Part shown: positions 1-6,907 of the stretch, one piece after another
How positions within the stretch are numbered: position 1 is the stretch's first letter
Layout: every line of letters starts with the position of its first letter
Source: JAXGVG01 sp040773965
Lineage (GTDB): Bacteria > Pseudomonadota > Alphaproteobacteria > UBA9219
Direction: 5' to 3'
DNA: 28,127 nucleotides
Assembly: GCA_040773965.1 (NCBI GenBank)
Contig: JAXGVG010000005.1
Span: 1-28,127, forward strand
Translations under genes and position numbers: made by a program
Notes under the pieces: model-generated
Told to the model about the DNA's origin: nothing
What the model saw: the letters and a program-made list of their open reading frames with translations, nothing else
Database searches by the model: none

Positions 1-141
1 AAAATGGCTCTCGCTTTAACCGCCGCGCCCTATCCCTTGGCGGCATGGTGAGGCCGACCCTCACTCTATTCCCATCCTTCATTCTTCGATACCAAAAGCA
101 AACCCCAGTATGAAAATACCGGGGTTTGTCAGCAGTCTGAA

Positions 142-168
142 GGGCGCCCCTGCCGGGCGCCCTTTTTT
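142..168 (+). terminator. Rho-independent terminator of a gene left of the window
   Basis: A perfect 8-bp stem (GGGCGCCC at 142-149 and 155-162, five-base loop) is followed directly by six T, a textbook intrinsic terminator on the plus strand. Just upstream, 100-127 forms a second hairpin: AAACCCC pairs with GGGGTTT, then GTAT pairs with ATAC around a GAAA tetraloop. The gene or small RNA it ends is mostly outside the window. Confidence 0.85.
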
Positions 169-198
169 GTTTTTTAGTTTCATGAACGGCAGGGTAGA

Positions 199-717
199 TT
201 GTCCTCGTCGATTGTTTCCATGAAAAAGGAACGAATTGTGACAAGACGCCAAAAATCCCGACAAGCCTTTTTCGATACGAAAGCCGTTTTCCTGCTGGCC
301 GTGCGCATCGGCGAAACGCCGGCCACATACATGGCCGAAATCAACCGGATTGTTCATTTCATGTTGAGAAAAGATTACGAGCCGGGCGGCATTTTTACAT
401 TCGCTCCGGTGAGCCTTTTGGAAATTGAAACATGCCGGTCATATGCTGCCGAACTTCATCCCCTATTCAAAAACGCCGATACAAGCGCCCTTCAAGAAAG
501 ATTGTCGCCTTTACGAACGGGATCAAGACCTCCCGCCCTTATGGTAAAAAACTCGCAGATGCGGGACAACGTCATCGGCAAATGGCTTGACGAACAAATT
601 CAGGCCCTGAATCTCGGCCCCACGCTCCCCATCGAACCGTTGCCCAAAAAACAGTTGGCAAAACTACATCGGATGTCCCGGAAAGGAATAATATCCCTTC
701 CTTGCCTTGCGCCCTAA
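199..717 (+). CDS. Hypothetical protein, family not recognised
   Basis: An open frame of 172 codons from TTG at 199, with AGGG a few bases upstream; an in-frame ATG at 220 would give 165 residues and is equally possible. I do not recognise a family. The protein starts with a basic stretch (MKKERIVTRRQKSRQ), has no clear signal peptide or membrane segment and no cysteine pairs, and ends in a basic tail. It lies between a strong terminator and the end of recJ on the other strand, overlapping recJ by four bases, so it is a single-gene unit. It does not look like an antisense shadow, because nothing else codes across 199-713. Function unknown; it could be a lineage-specific or transferred gene. 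Confidence 0.6.
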   Translation: MSSSIVSMKKERIVTRRQKSRQAFFDTKAVFLLAVRIGETPATYMAEINRIVHFMLRKDYEPGGIFTFAPVSLLEIETCRSYAAELHPLFKNADTSALQERLSPLRTGSRPPALMVKNSQMRDNVIGKWLDEQIQALNLGPTLPIEPLPKKQLAKLHRMSRKGIISLPCLAP

Positions 718-2474
718 GCCGCCGCGCCGTCATCGACAACCAGTTGCACATGTTTTTCCCCGCGCCATTCGTCGCACCGCAGATGGCCCGCCAGGTGGCA
801 TGTGTTGCCGCCCTGGCTGAGCAGCGCGGGGCCCAAACCGTTGTTCATGGCCCGGAAAGCTATGGCTCGCACGCGCGCGGCGCCGTTCATCAGGATAAGG
901 CTGACGTGCTTTCCCCCTACCACATCGGCGCGAACGATGCGGCAATCCGGCAACGCAAAGCGCGGCTCGGCATTGCCCGCGCCGAACGGCGCAAGCGCCG
1001 CCAGCTTCTCGACGAACGCCACTTGCAGGGACGGCCCCGCGGCCAAACCGTCGAGCGTCAGCGTCGGCTGCAGCGGTTCGGCTTCCAGTTGCCTGCCGAT
1101 GCGCTCGATCAAAAACTCCCGCAAGGCGGGCACCGCCTCACGCGCCACGGTCAATCCTGCCGCCATCTTGTGGCCGCCGCCATTGATGAGCAGCCCCGCT
1201 TGCCGCGCGGCGATCACGGCTGCGCCAAGATCCACGCCGTTGATGGATCGCCCGGAACCTTTGCCAATTCCGTTTTCCAAACCGACCACGATGGCGGGAC
1301 GTTGGAATTTATCCTTAAGCCGGGACGCCACAATCCCCAGCACGCCCGCGTGCCAGTTGCCGCTTGCGACGAAAATAAGCGGCGCCGTTTCATCGAAAAC
1401 CATTGCTTCGGCCTCGATACGCACCTGATCCTCGATCGCGCGGCGCTCCGTATTGAAATGGTCCAGGCGTTCCGCCAGCAAGACGGCTTCAGCGGCATCT
1501 TCCGTCGCCAGCAACCGCGCGCCAAGATCGGCCTGAGCCACGCGACCGGCGGCATTAAGGCGCGGTCCCAGTATAAAACCCGCCGTGTAGGTATCGATGA
1601 TCCCTTTCACGGACGCCGCGCGCGCCAGCGCGTCGATTCCAACATTGCGGCGCTGTTCCATGACCTTCAGGCCCTGCGCGACAAACGCGCGGTTAAGGCC
1701 GGTGAGCTTCACCACATCGCAAATCGTGCCAAGCGCTACAAGATCGAGCCATTGGAGCAAATCCGGTTCAGGACGCGCCTCGCTATACCACATCGCCTCC
1801 CGCAGCGTGCGATTGACGGCCACGATAAAAAGAAATGTCACGCCCACGGCGGCCAATGCACCATAGCCATCCTGTTCTTCATCAAGACGGTTGGGATTTA
1901 CGATGGCACAGGCCTGAGGCAGCGCCGGTTCGGCGGTATGATGATCGAGAACGATGACCTCTAAGCCGGCTTCGCGCGCCACGGCCAGGGGTTCGTGCGC
2001 CGTCGTGCCGCAATCGACGCACACCAACAGCTTGATGCCTTCCTCCGCCAATTTACGCATCGCATTCACGTTCGGCCCGTAGCCTTCGCGTTGGCGATCG
2101 GGAATATAAAGACGAAGGCTTGCGCCCGCCGCGCGCGCAAAACGCATCAACAGCGAGGAAGACGTCGCGCCATCGACATCGTAGTCGGCGAACACAGCCA
2201 TGCTTTCGTCTTTTTGGACGGCTTCGGCAAAACGCGCGGCGGCCTTATCCATATCCTTGAACCGGCTGGGATCGGGCAACAGATCGCGCAGACGCGGTTC
2301 AAGGAACGACGGCGTCGAGTCGAGATCGAGGCCGCGCGCGCTCAAGCTACGCGCGACAAGATCCGGCAGCGTGTAGCGCTGCGCCAGCGCCAACGCCATG
2401 CGCTCGTCATACGCGCGCGCCACCCACCGGCGGCCGGTAAATGATTGCTCAACGCCGAGAAAAGCGGTTGTCAT
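714..2474 (-). CDS. recJ: Single-stranded-DNA-specific 5'-3' exonuclease RecJ
   Basis: RecJ degrades single-stranded DNA 5' to 3' in recombination and mismatch repair, in the cytoplasm with Mn/Mg ions. The DHH phosphoesterase motifs are present: FADYDVDGATS near residues 95-105 and VLDHHTAE near 175-182. The glycine-rich DHHA1 signature LINGGGHKMAAGLTV lies further on, and an OB-like C-terminal part follows. About 586 residues is the normal family length. The start is taken as ATG at 2474, which shares one base with the glpX stop codon (TGATG), implying translational coupling; a GTG one codon earlier, at 2477, is an alternative. It is the last gene of a minus-strand unit with glpX, an arrangement common in Alphaproteobacteria. 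Its tail overlaps the convergent unknown gene by four bases. Confidence 0.95.
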   Translation of the reverse strand: MTTAFLGVEQSFTGRRWVARAYDERMALALAQRYTLPDLVARSLSARGLDLDSTPSFLEPRLRDLLPDPSRFKDMDKAAARFAEAVQKDESMAVFADYDVDGATSSSLLMRFARAAGASLRLYIPDRQREGYGPNVNAMRKLAEEGIKLLVCVDCGTTAHEPLAVAREAGLEVIVLDHHTAEPALPQACAIVNPNRLDEEQDGYGALAAVGVTFLFIVAVNRTLREAMWYSEARPEPDLLQWLDLVALGTICDVVKLTGLNRAFVAQGLKVMEQRRNVGIDALARAASVKGIIDTYTAGFILGPRLNAAGRVAQADLGARLLATEDAAEAVLLAERLDHFNTERRAIEDQVRIEAEAMVFDETAPLIFVASGNWHAGVLGIVASRLKDKFQRPAIVVGLENGIGKGSGRSINGVDLGAAVIAARQAGLLINGGGHKMAAGLTVAREAVPALREFLIERIGRQLEAEPLQPTLTLDGLAAGPSLQVAFVEKLAALAPFGAGNAEPRFALPDCRIVRADVVGGKHVSLILMNGAARVRAIAFRAMNNGLGPALLSQGGNTCHLAGHLRCDEWRGEKHVQLVVDDGAAA

Positions 2475-3457
2475 CACCCGTCCGGGTTTTCCTTCCGCCG
2501 GAAATCGTGATGTGTTTCGATGAAACGCACGGTTCCCGTTTTGGAACGCATGACGACGGAATGCGTCATCGCGCCTCCCGCAAACCGGCGAACGCCGCGA
2601 AGCATGGTGCCGTTCGTCACGCCCGTGGCCGAGAACATCACATCGCCGTGCGCCAGTTCTTCGATGCCATATTTCTTGTTCAGATCCTTGATGCCGATGC
2701 GCGCGGCGCGGCCTTTTTCGTCATCGTTGCGGAACAAGAGGCGTCCCTGCATCTGGCCGCCGATGCACTGCAACGCCGCCGCCGCCAGAACGCCCTCCGG
2801 CGCGCCGCCGCTTCCCACATACATGTCGATGCCGGTATCCGGCCGTGACGTCGAGATCACGCCCGACACGTCGCCGTCGCGGATAAGAATGATTCGCGCG
2901 CCTGTTTCGCGCACCTTGGCGATCAGCTCTTGATGACGCGGACGATCGAGAATACACACCTGCAATTCCGAAAGCTCCGCTTTCTTGGCTTTGGCGAGAT
3001 TCTTGAGATTTTCCTTGGGCGACGCGTCCAGGTCGACTACGCCCTCCGGCAAGCCGCCGCCGACAGCTATTTTGTCCATATAGACGTCCGGCGCATAGAG
3101 GAATCCGCCCGCCTTAGCCAACGCAATCACCGTCAGCGCGTTGTTGTCGCCGCGCGCGGTAATCGTCGTTCCCTCCAGAGGATCGAGCGCAATATCGACT
3201 TTCGGTCCTTTGCCCGTGCCAACCTTTTCGCCGATATAAAGCATCGGCGCTTCGTCGCGCTCCCCCTCGCCGATGACGACGGTACCGTCGATGTCCAGCG
3301 CGTTCAGCGCACGCCGCATAGCGTTCACCGCCACCTGATCGGCTTCTTTTTCGTCGCCGCGCCCGACAAGCAGGGATGCCGATAAAGCCGCCGCCTCGGT
3401 CACGCGCACCATTTCCAAGGCTAAATTTCTATCCGTATAAGCATCTTCTTTGGGCAT
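2474..3457 (-). CDS. glpX: Class II fructose-1,6-bisphosphatase GlpX
   Basis: It hydrolyses fructose 1,6-bisphosphate to fructose 6-phosphate, a gluconeogenic step. The 327-residue length fits the GlpX family, and both metal/phosphate motifs are intact: GEGERDEAPML at about residues 63-73 and DPLEGT at about 92-97. A glycine-rich GSGGAPEGVLAAAA segment follows, as expected. The start ATG at 3457 has a good ribosome binding site (AGGAGA) seven to eight bases upstream. The stop overlaps the recJ start. In this class a homoserine dehydrogenase gene commonly lies just upstream; here there is only a 42-codon dehydrogenase-like fragment. Confidence 0.95.
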   Translation of the reverse strand: MPKEDAYTDRNLALEMVRVTEAAALSASLLVGRGDEKEADQVAVNAMRRALNALDIDGTVVIGEGERDEAPMLYIGEKVGTGKGPKVDIALDPLEGTTITARGDNNALTVIALAKAGGFLYAPDVYMDKIAVGGGLPEGVVDLDASPKENLKNLAKAKKAELSELQVCILDRPRHQELIAKVRETGARIILIRDGDVSGVISTSRPDTGIDMYVGSGGAPEGVLAAAALQCIGGQMQGRLLFRNDDEKGRAARIGIKDLNKKYGIEELAHGDVMFSATGVTNGTMLRGVRRFAGGAMTHSVVMRSKTGTVRFIETHHDFRRKENPDG

Positions 3458-3479
3458 GTCTTTCTCCTCTCGTCCTAAT

Positions 3480-3608
3480 TTAAATGCTCTCCATTCTCAT
3501 CCGGCAAAGCCTTCCTAAAACTACGTCAAGGCGCGGCATCTCGTCCACCGCGCGCGCCGCCGATCCGACGGACCCTAATCCGGCAATGGCTATGCGCAAG
3601 GAAGACAT
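3480..3608 (-). pseudogene. Truncated N-terminus of a Rossmann-fold dehydrogenase
   Basis: A short frame of 42 codons begins with ATG at 3608 and reads MSSLRIAIAGLGSVGSAAR, a classic beta-strand plus GxGxxG nucleotide-binding turn at the start of an NAD(P)-dependent dehydrogenase. It continues as ALDE/PRLD-like sequence for about twenty more residues and then loses any family resemblance before a TAA at 3480-3482. Homoserine dehydrogenase and L-aspartate dehydrogenase both start like this, and hom is the usual upstream neighbour of glpX, so a collapsed hom gene is the favoured reading, though the family is not settled. It is on the same strand as its neighbours: 14 bases after the lipoprotein gene and 22 before glpX. 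Confidence 0.55.
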
Positions 3609-3622
3609 GGCTCCAATCTTTT

Positions 3623-4057
3623 CTAAGGTTTGGAATTCCCTGACGGTAACCCCGGCAAAGAGACGGATTCGGCCGCAGGCGGCGAGAGCGTCGGCGGCAT
3701 GGGCGTTTCGTCGGCGCGTTCTTTGATTTCTTCGGCTTTTCTTCTTTGCGCGGTCAGTTTTTTGATGAGCTTCCGGCGTCGGGCTTCGCTTGAGTAATTG
3801 TCCGGCTTTTCGGGAACGCTTGCCAGATTCGGCCAGTCCCTTTCGCCGGTTGCGGGCGGCGTTTCGACCACGCGCGGCGCGTTCAAGACGCTTTCATCCG
3901 GTTCGCCCGTCAGCCACGACGGCCATGGCGTATCGGCACAACCGCCTAAAACCAGCAGAAATAAAACGAGAATGCAACGTGCGCGCCGGGGCGTCAGGAT
4001 TGCGCACACGTTCTTTACAAAGATTAAATTTCTGGATGCTTTTCGCGGGCCATTCAT
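3623..4057 (-). CDS. Small predicted lipoprotein of unknown function
   Basis: A hydrophobic stretch CILVLFLLVLGGC ends in a lipobox (LGGC, Cys near residue 40 counted from the ATG at 4057), so the mature protein should be lipidated; alanine at +2 suggests the outer membrane. The N-terminus is long for a signal peptide, and an in-frame GTG about 17 codons in (MCAILTPRRARC...) is a more natural start. The mature part is short and polar: a proline-rich linker, the motif WPNLASVPEKPDN, then a highly charged, probably helical segment (about residues 92-115) and a proline/serine tail. Short motifs of the type FPNLASVP occur in other alphaproteobacterial envelope lipoproteins, to my recollection. 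It is divergent from phaC and heads the strand leading to glpX-recJ. Confidence 0.7.
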   Translation of the reverse strand: MNGPRKASRNLIFVKNVCAILTPRRARCILVLFLLVLGGCADTPWPSWLTGEPDESVLNAPRVVETPPATGERDWPNLASVPEKPDNYSSEARRRKLIKKLTAQRRKAEEIKERADETPMPPTLSPPAAESVSLPGLPSGNSKP

Positions 4058-4059
4058 GC

Positions 4060-4065
4060 TATAAC
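4060..4065 (+). promoter_or_regulatory. Candidate -10 element of phaC
   Basis: TATAAC at 4060-4065 is preceded by TGC, giving an extended -10. Transcription would start near 4072, after the GTG candidate at 4079 minus only a few bases but about 25 bases before ATG 4097, which favours the ATG start for phaC. The -35 region (near 4037-4042, TGCTTT) is weak. Confidence 0.4.
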
Positions 4066-4096
4066 CCTGCTCTCTCCTGTGTTTCCCGTCGACATC

Positions 4097-6109
4097 ATGG
4101 CCTCACCCCGCACCAATAACAAGACCAAAGCCCGAAAAAAAACCGCCAACCCGGACGATGCGTTGGCGGCCCTTAAAGCTGAAATGAAAGCAAAGATTGT
4201 CGCTATGAACGATTCCAAGCCTCCTGTTAAAACGTCCCCCAGGACAAACGGCAAGACCGCCCCTCCAGCCCCCGCCGCGAAGGCCGCACCCGCCAGCCCG
4301 GCCGAGGCCCCGGCCTTTCACTGGCCCGATCCCGCCGAATGCACGGCGCTTTTGCTGAAAATCGCGGGGCACAGCCAGAATCTGGTCCAGAGTTTTCTTG
4401 AAAAAAACAAGGCAGGCCCGTCGTCCCTGTTGAACCCGGACCCGGCCCATATCGGCCAGGCCTTTATGCAACTTACCGGCAACCTTTTGAATACCCCGCA
4501 AAAGATTATCAACGCCCAGATGTCGCTCTGGCAGGACTACGTCCAGTTGTGGCAATCCACGCTTACGAAAATGACCGGGCAGCCCGCCCAGCCGGTCGTT
4601 CAGCCCCCGGCAGGGGACAAACGATTCAAGGATGAGGCGTGGCAGAATCTCTGGCTCTTTGATTATATTAAACAATCCTACCTCTTAACGGCACGGTGGG
4701 CGCAGGATCTGGTGAAAATGGCCGATGGGCTTGACCCCAAAACCTCCCTTAAAGTCGATTTTTACACGCGGCAGATGGTGGACGCCATCGCCCCCACCAA
4801 CTTCTGGCTGACCAACCCGGAAGTCCTGCGCACCACCATGGAAAGCGGAGGCGAGAACCTTATCAAGGGGTTAGAACATCTTTTGGCCGATCTTGAGCAC
4901 GGCAAGGGCGATCTTCTTATCGACATGGCCCATCGCGGCTCGTTCCACTATGGCGAGAACATTGCGACCACCAGGGGCAAAGTTGTCTTTCAGAACGAAT
5001 TGCTCCAACTGATCCAGTACGCGCCCCTGACCGAACAGGTCCACAAGACGCCTCTCCTTATCTTCCCGCCATGGATCAACAAATACTATATCCTTGATTT
5101 AAGAGAGAAAAATTCGATGATCCGCTGGCTCGTCCAGCAAGGGCACACCGTTTTCTGCATCTCCTGGGCCAACCCGGACGAGCGGCTCGCCCACATCAAC
5201 TTCGACGATTACATGACCTCCGGCCTTCTGGCCGCCATCAAGGAAATCAAACGAGCCACGGGCGAAAACTTCGTCAACGTCGTCGGCTATTGCATCGGCG
5301 GCACGCTTCTGGCCAGCGCGCTGGCTTACCTTAAGGCGGCGGGCAACAAGGCGCCGAAAGATTTGCCAACGATTTCAAGCGCCACCTATTTCGTCACGCT
5401 GACGGATTTTGCCGATACAGGCGATGTCAGCGTGTTTATCGATGAAGAACAGATCTCCGCCATCGAGAAAAAAATGGCGAAAAACGGCGGCTATCTTGAC
5501 GCCAAGGCCATGCATACGACGTTCAACCTGTTGCGCTCGAACGATCTGATCTGGTCTTTTGTGGTTAACAACTACCTGCTCGGCAAGGAGCCTTTCCCCT
5601 TCGATCTCTTGAGCTGGAACGCGGATTCGACCAACATCCCCGCAGCCATGCACAGTTTCTATTTGCGCAAATTGTATATGGAAAACAAGCTGATACAGCC
5701 CGGCGGCATTTCCATGAAAGGCGCGCCCATCGACCTGCGCGACATTACGACGCCCAGCTTCCTCATCTCGGCGCAGGAAGACCATATCGCGCCGTGGAAA
5801 TCCACCTATGCCGCGACGCAAATGTACAAGGGACCCGTCACTTTCGTTCTGGCAAAGTCGGGACACATAGCCGGGGTGGTCAATCATCCGGCCAACAGCA
5901 AATACGGCTATTACACGAACCCCAAATGCCCGCCGCATCCCGACGACTGGCTGAAGGAAGCCAAGCCCCACGATGGCTCCTGGTGGCCCTACTGGATGGA
6001 ATGGATGAAGACGTACGCCGGGGAAATGGTCCCGGCGCGCCAGCCCGGCGCGGACGGCATCGCCATCGAGGACGCGCCCGGCAGCTACGTGCGCGTGCGG
6101 GCAATCTGA
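4097..6109 (+). CDS. phaC: Class I poly(3-hydroxyalkanoate) synthase
   Basis: It polymerises 3-hydroxyacyl-CoA into polyhydroxyalkanoate on storage granules. The alpha/beta-hydrolase core is complete. The lipase-like box GYCIGG carries the catalytic Cys at residue 399, the Asp is in AQEDH at 562, and the His is in KSGHIAG at 590. The Asp-His spacing of 28 matches the Cupriavidus necator enzyme (480 and 508). The tryptophan-rich end (DGSWWPYWMEWM) is typical of class I. At 670 residues from ATG 4097 it is longer than usual because of a 65-75 residue, lysine/alanine/proline-rich N-terminus that is probably disordered. A GTG at 4079 in frame is an alternative start. No phaA, phaB, phasin or phaR gene is next to it, so precursor supply is encoded elsewhere. 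Confidence 0.95.
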   Translation: MASPRTNNKTKARKKTANPDDALAALKAEMKAKIVAMNDSKPPVKTSPRTNGKTAPPAPAAKAAPASPAEAPAFHWPDPAECTALLLKIAGHSQNLVQSFLEKNKAGPSSLLNPDPAHIGQAFMQLTGNLLNTPQKIINAQMSLWQDYVQLWQSTLTKMTGQPAQPVVQPPAGDKRFKDEAWQNLWLFDYIKQSYLLTARWAQDLVKMADGLDPKTSLKVDFYTRQMVDAIAPTNFWLTNPEVLRTTMESGGENLIKGLEHLLADLEHGKGDLLIDMAHRGSFHYGENIATTRGKVVFQNELLQLIQYAPLTEQVHKTPLLIFPPWINKYYILDLREKNSMIRWLVQQGHTVFCISWANPDERLAHINFDDYMTSGLLAAIKEIKRATGENFVNVVGYCIGGTLLASALAYLKAAGNKAPKDLPTISSATYFVTLTDFADTGDVSVFIDEEQISAIEKKMAKNGGYLDAKAMHTTFNLLRSNDLIWSFVVNNYLLGKEPFPFDLLSWNADSTNIPAAMHSFYLRKLYMENKLIQPGGISMKGAPIDLRDITTPSFLISAQEDHIAPWKSTYAATQMYKGPVTFVLAKSGHIAGVVNHPANSKYGYYTNPKCPPHPDDWLKEAKPHDGSWWPYWMEWMKTYAGEMVPARQPGADGIAIEDAPGSYVRVRAI

Positions 6110-6496
6110 AGCCAGATCCTAAAATTGCTTCTGCAACTTTTGAGTGTGTTTTTGGCGCGTTTACGTGCCCATACGGCGCCGCTTGGGGGCCGGTTCGTGA
6201 CGGGTTGCGTGCCCGTTCAACGTCATTTTGCGGACATTGCGTGCCGGTCTGGCGTATGTTTTGATCCGCGTTGCGTGACCGTTAACGCTTCGTTGGAACG
6301 TCTTGACCATTCCTGCTTGAACTGCCCGAATGGTGCAAGAGTCACCGCGCATGAAATGTAACCGGGAAATTTGCCGATACACCGGGATATGACTTGGCGG
6401 GCGTTTCCGAACTGCTTTCGGGATGTGAAAACGGCATGGTGGCAGCTTAATGAGAAGGTAAAAACTGCCATGCCATAATAAGCGTGGTTATTTACG
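6110..6496. other. Gene-free stretch after phaC
   Basis: No convincing gene is seen here; the short frames have no family features. It holds a cluster of degenerate repeats (6161-6286, listed separately) and an imperfect hairpin with arms 6433-6445 and 6465-6474 (GGCATGG pairs in both arms, with a three-base bulge). A weak hairpin with AAAA/TTTT ends lies at about 6121-6141, 11 bases after the phaC stop, and may serve as a poor terminator. Confidence 0.5.
6161..6286 (+). repeat. Four degenerate copies of a TTGCGTGCCCGTT-like unit
   Basis: Related units begin at 6161 (TTACGTGCCCATACGG), 6205 (TTGCGTGCCCGTTCAA), 6237 (TTGCGTGCCGGTCTGG) and 6271 (TTGCGTGACCGTTAAC). Spacings are 44, 32 and 34 bases. 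The last three share TTGCGTG followed by a C-rich triplet. Purpose unknown: binding-site array, decayed tandem repeat, or the remains of a repetitive coding region. Confidence 0.45.
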
Positions 6497-6631
6497 ATGG
6501 CGCAGCCTCAGAAATGGGTTTGGTTCGATCTCGACGATACGCTCCATGATTTTACATCGGCAGCGGACAAAGCCAGCTTATATGCGCTTCAAAGGCTTCG
6601 GGGGACAAGAGGGGAGGCTGATTCTATCTAA
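6497..6631 (+). pseudogene. Broken N-terminus of a HAD-family hydrolase
   Basis: ATG at 6497 opens a 44-codon frame reading MAQPQKWVWFDLDDTLHDF, which carries HAD motif I (DxDxT, here DLDDT) in the right place near the N-terminus and is followed by an amphipathic helix (SAADKASLYALQRL), as in YjjG-like and pyrimidine-nucleotidase-like phosphatases. The similarity stops at about residue 35, and the frame ends at TAA 6629-6631. None of the later HAD motifs (Ser/Thr, Lys, DD) can be found downstream in any frame, where the DNA turns into repeats. It is most likely what remains of a gene after a deletion. Confidence 0.6.
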
Positions 6632-6816
6632 TCGGGAGATGTTTTAGCTTTCAGGGAAAAGAGAATTCTTTTCTGAATGCTGGATGCTGGATGTTGCGCG
6701 GGGAAGGCGTTTCAAAATGAACGTCGGTCTTTTTGCGGTTTCCGCCACTGGATCACCGGATAACGCGGAGGGTTACGGGATGGCGCCGGGAGGCGGGAGG
6801 AGCGGTTCGAGTCATA

Positions 6817-6860
6817 CATCGCGCGGACGCGCGATGTTGGATTCCCGCTTCCGCGGGAAT
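6817..6860. repeat. Twin REP-like hairpins downstream of rpsI
   Basis: Two perfect palindromes with 8-bp stems lie four bases apart: CATCGCGC/GCGCGATG (6817-6824 with 6829-6836, loop GGAC) and ATTCCCGC/GCGGGAAT (6841-6848 with 6853-6860, loop TTCC). The second matches a very widespread proteobacterial intergenic palindrome (GGATTCCCGC...GCGGGAATGAC). They sit 48-91 bases after the rpsI stop on its transcript, so they may end it or protect its 3' end. Confidence 0.7.
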
Positions 6861-6870
6861 GACGCGCTGA

Positions 6871-6898
6871 ACCCCGAACCTCTAACCCCGAACCCCGG
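6871..6898. repeat. CCCCGAACC-type dispersed repeat, copy 1
   Basis: The sequence repeats ACCCCGAACC with a CTCTA-like spacer. Its reverse complement (GGGGTTCGGGGTTAGAGG...) closely resembles 18438-18472 between tatC and serS, so this is a dispersed intergenic repeat family present at least twice in the window. Confidence 0.5.
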
Positions 6899-6907
6899 CC
6901 GCCTGTT

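Larger units (their letters stand above)
6632..6907. other. Repeat-rich gap between the HAD fragment and rpsI
   Basis: No gene is supported. The stretch contains a small hairpin at 6651-6675 (GAAAAG/CTTTTC core), a short tandem TGCTGGA at about 6679-6695, two adjacent perfect hairpins (6817-6860) and a CCCCGAAC-type repeat (6871-6898). A plus-strand frame across it translates to the sort of sequence produced by dispersed palindromes and should not be called a gene. Confidence 0.6.

Noticed and set aside
1..51. Open frame running in from the left edge, ending at TGA 49-51
   Set aside because: Only 16 codons with no recognisable motif; it may be the tail of an upstream gene but nothing supports it beyond position before the terminator.
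702..1964. Long plus-strand frame opposite recJ
   Set aside because: It is antisense to a clearly conserved RecJ and has repetitive Arg/His/Gln composition typical of shadow frames in GC-rich DNA.
6803..6820. GGTTCGAGTC resembling a tRNA T-loop
   Set aside because: No acceptor, D or anticodon stem can be folded around it; it is part of the repeat region. No tRNA gene was found in the window.
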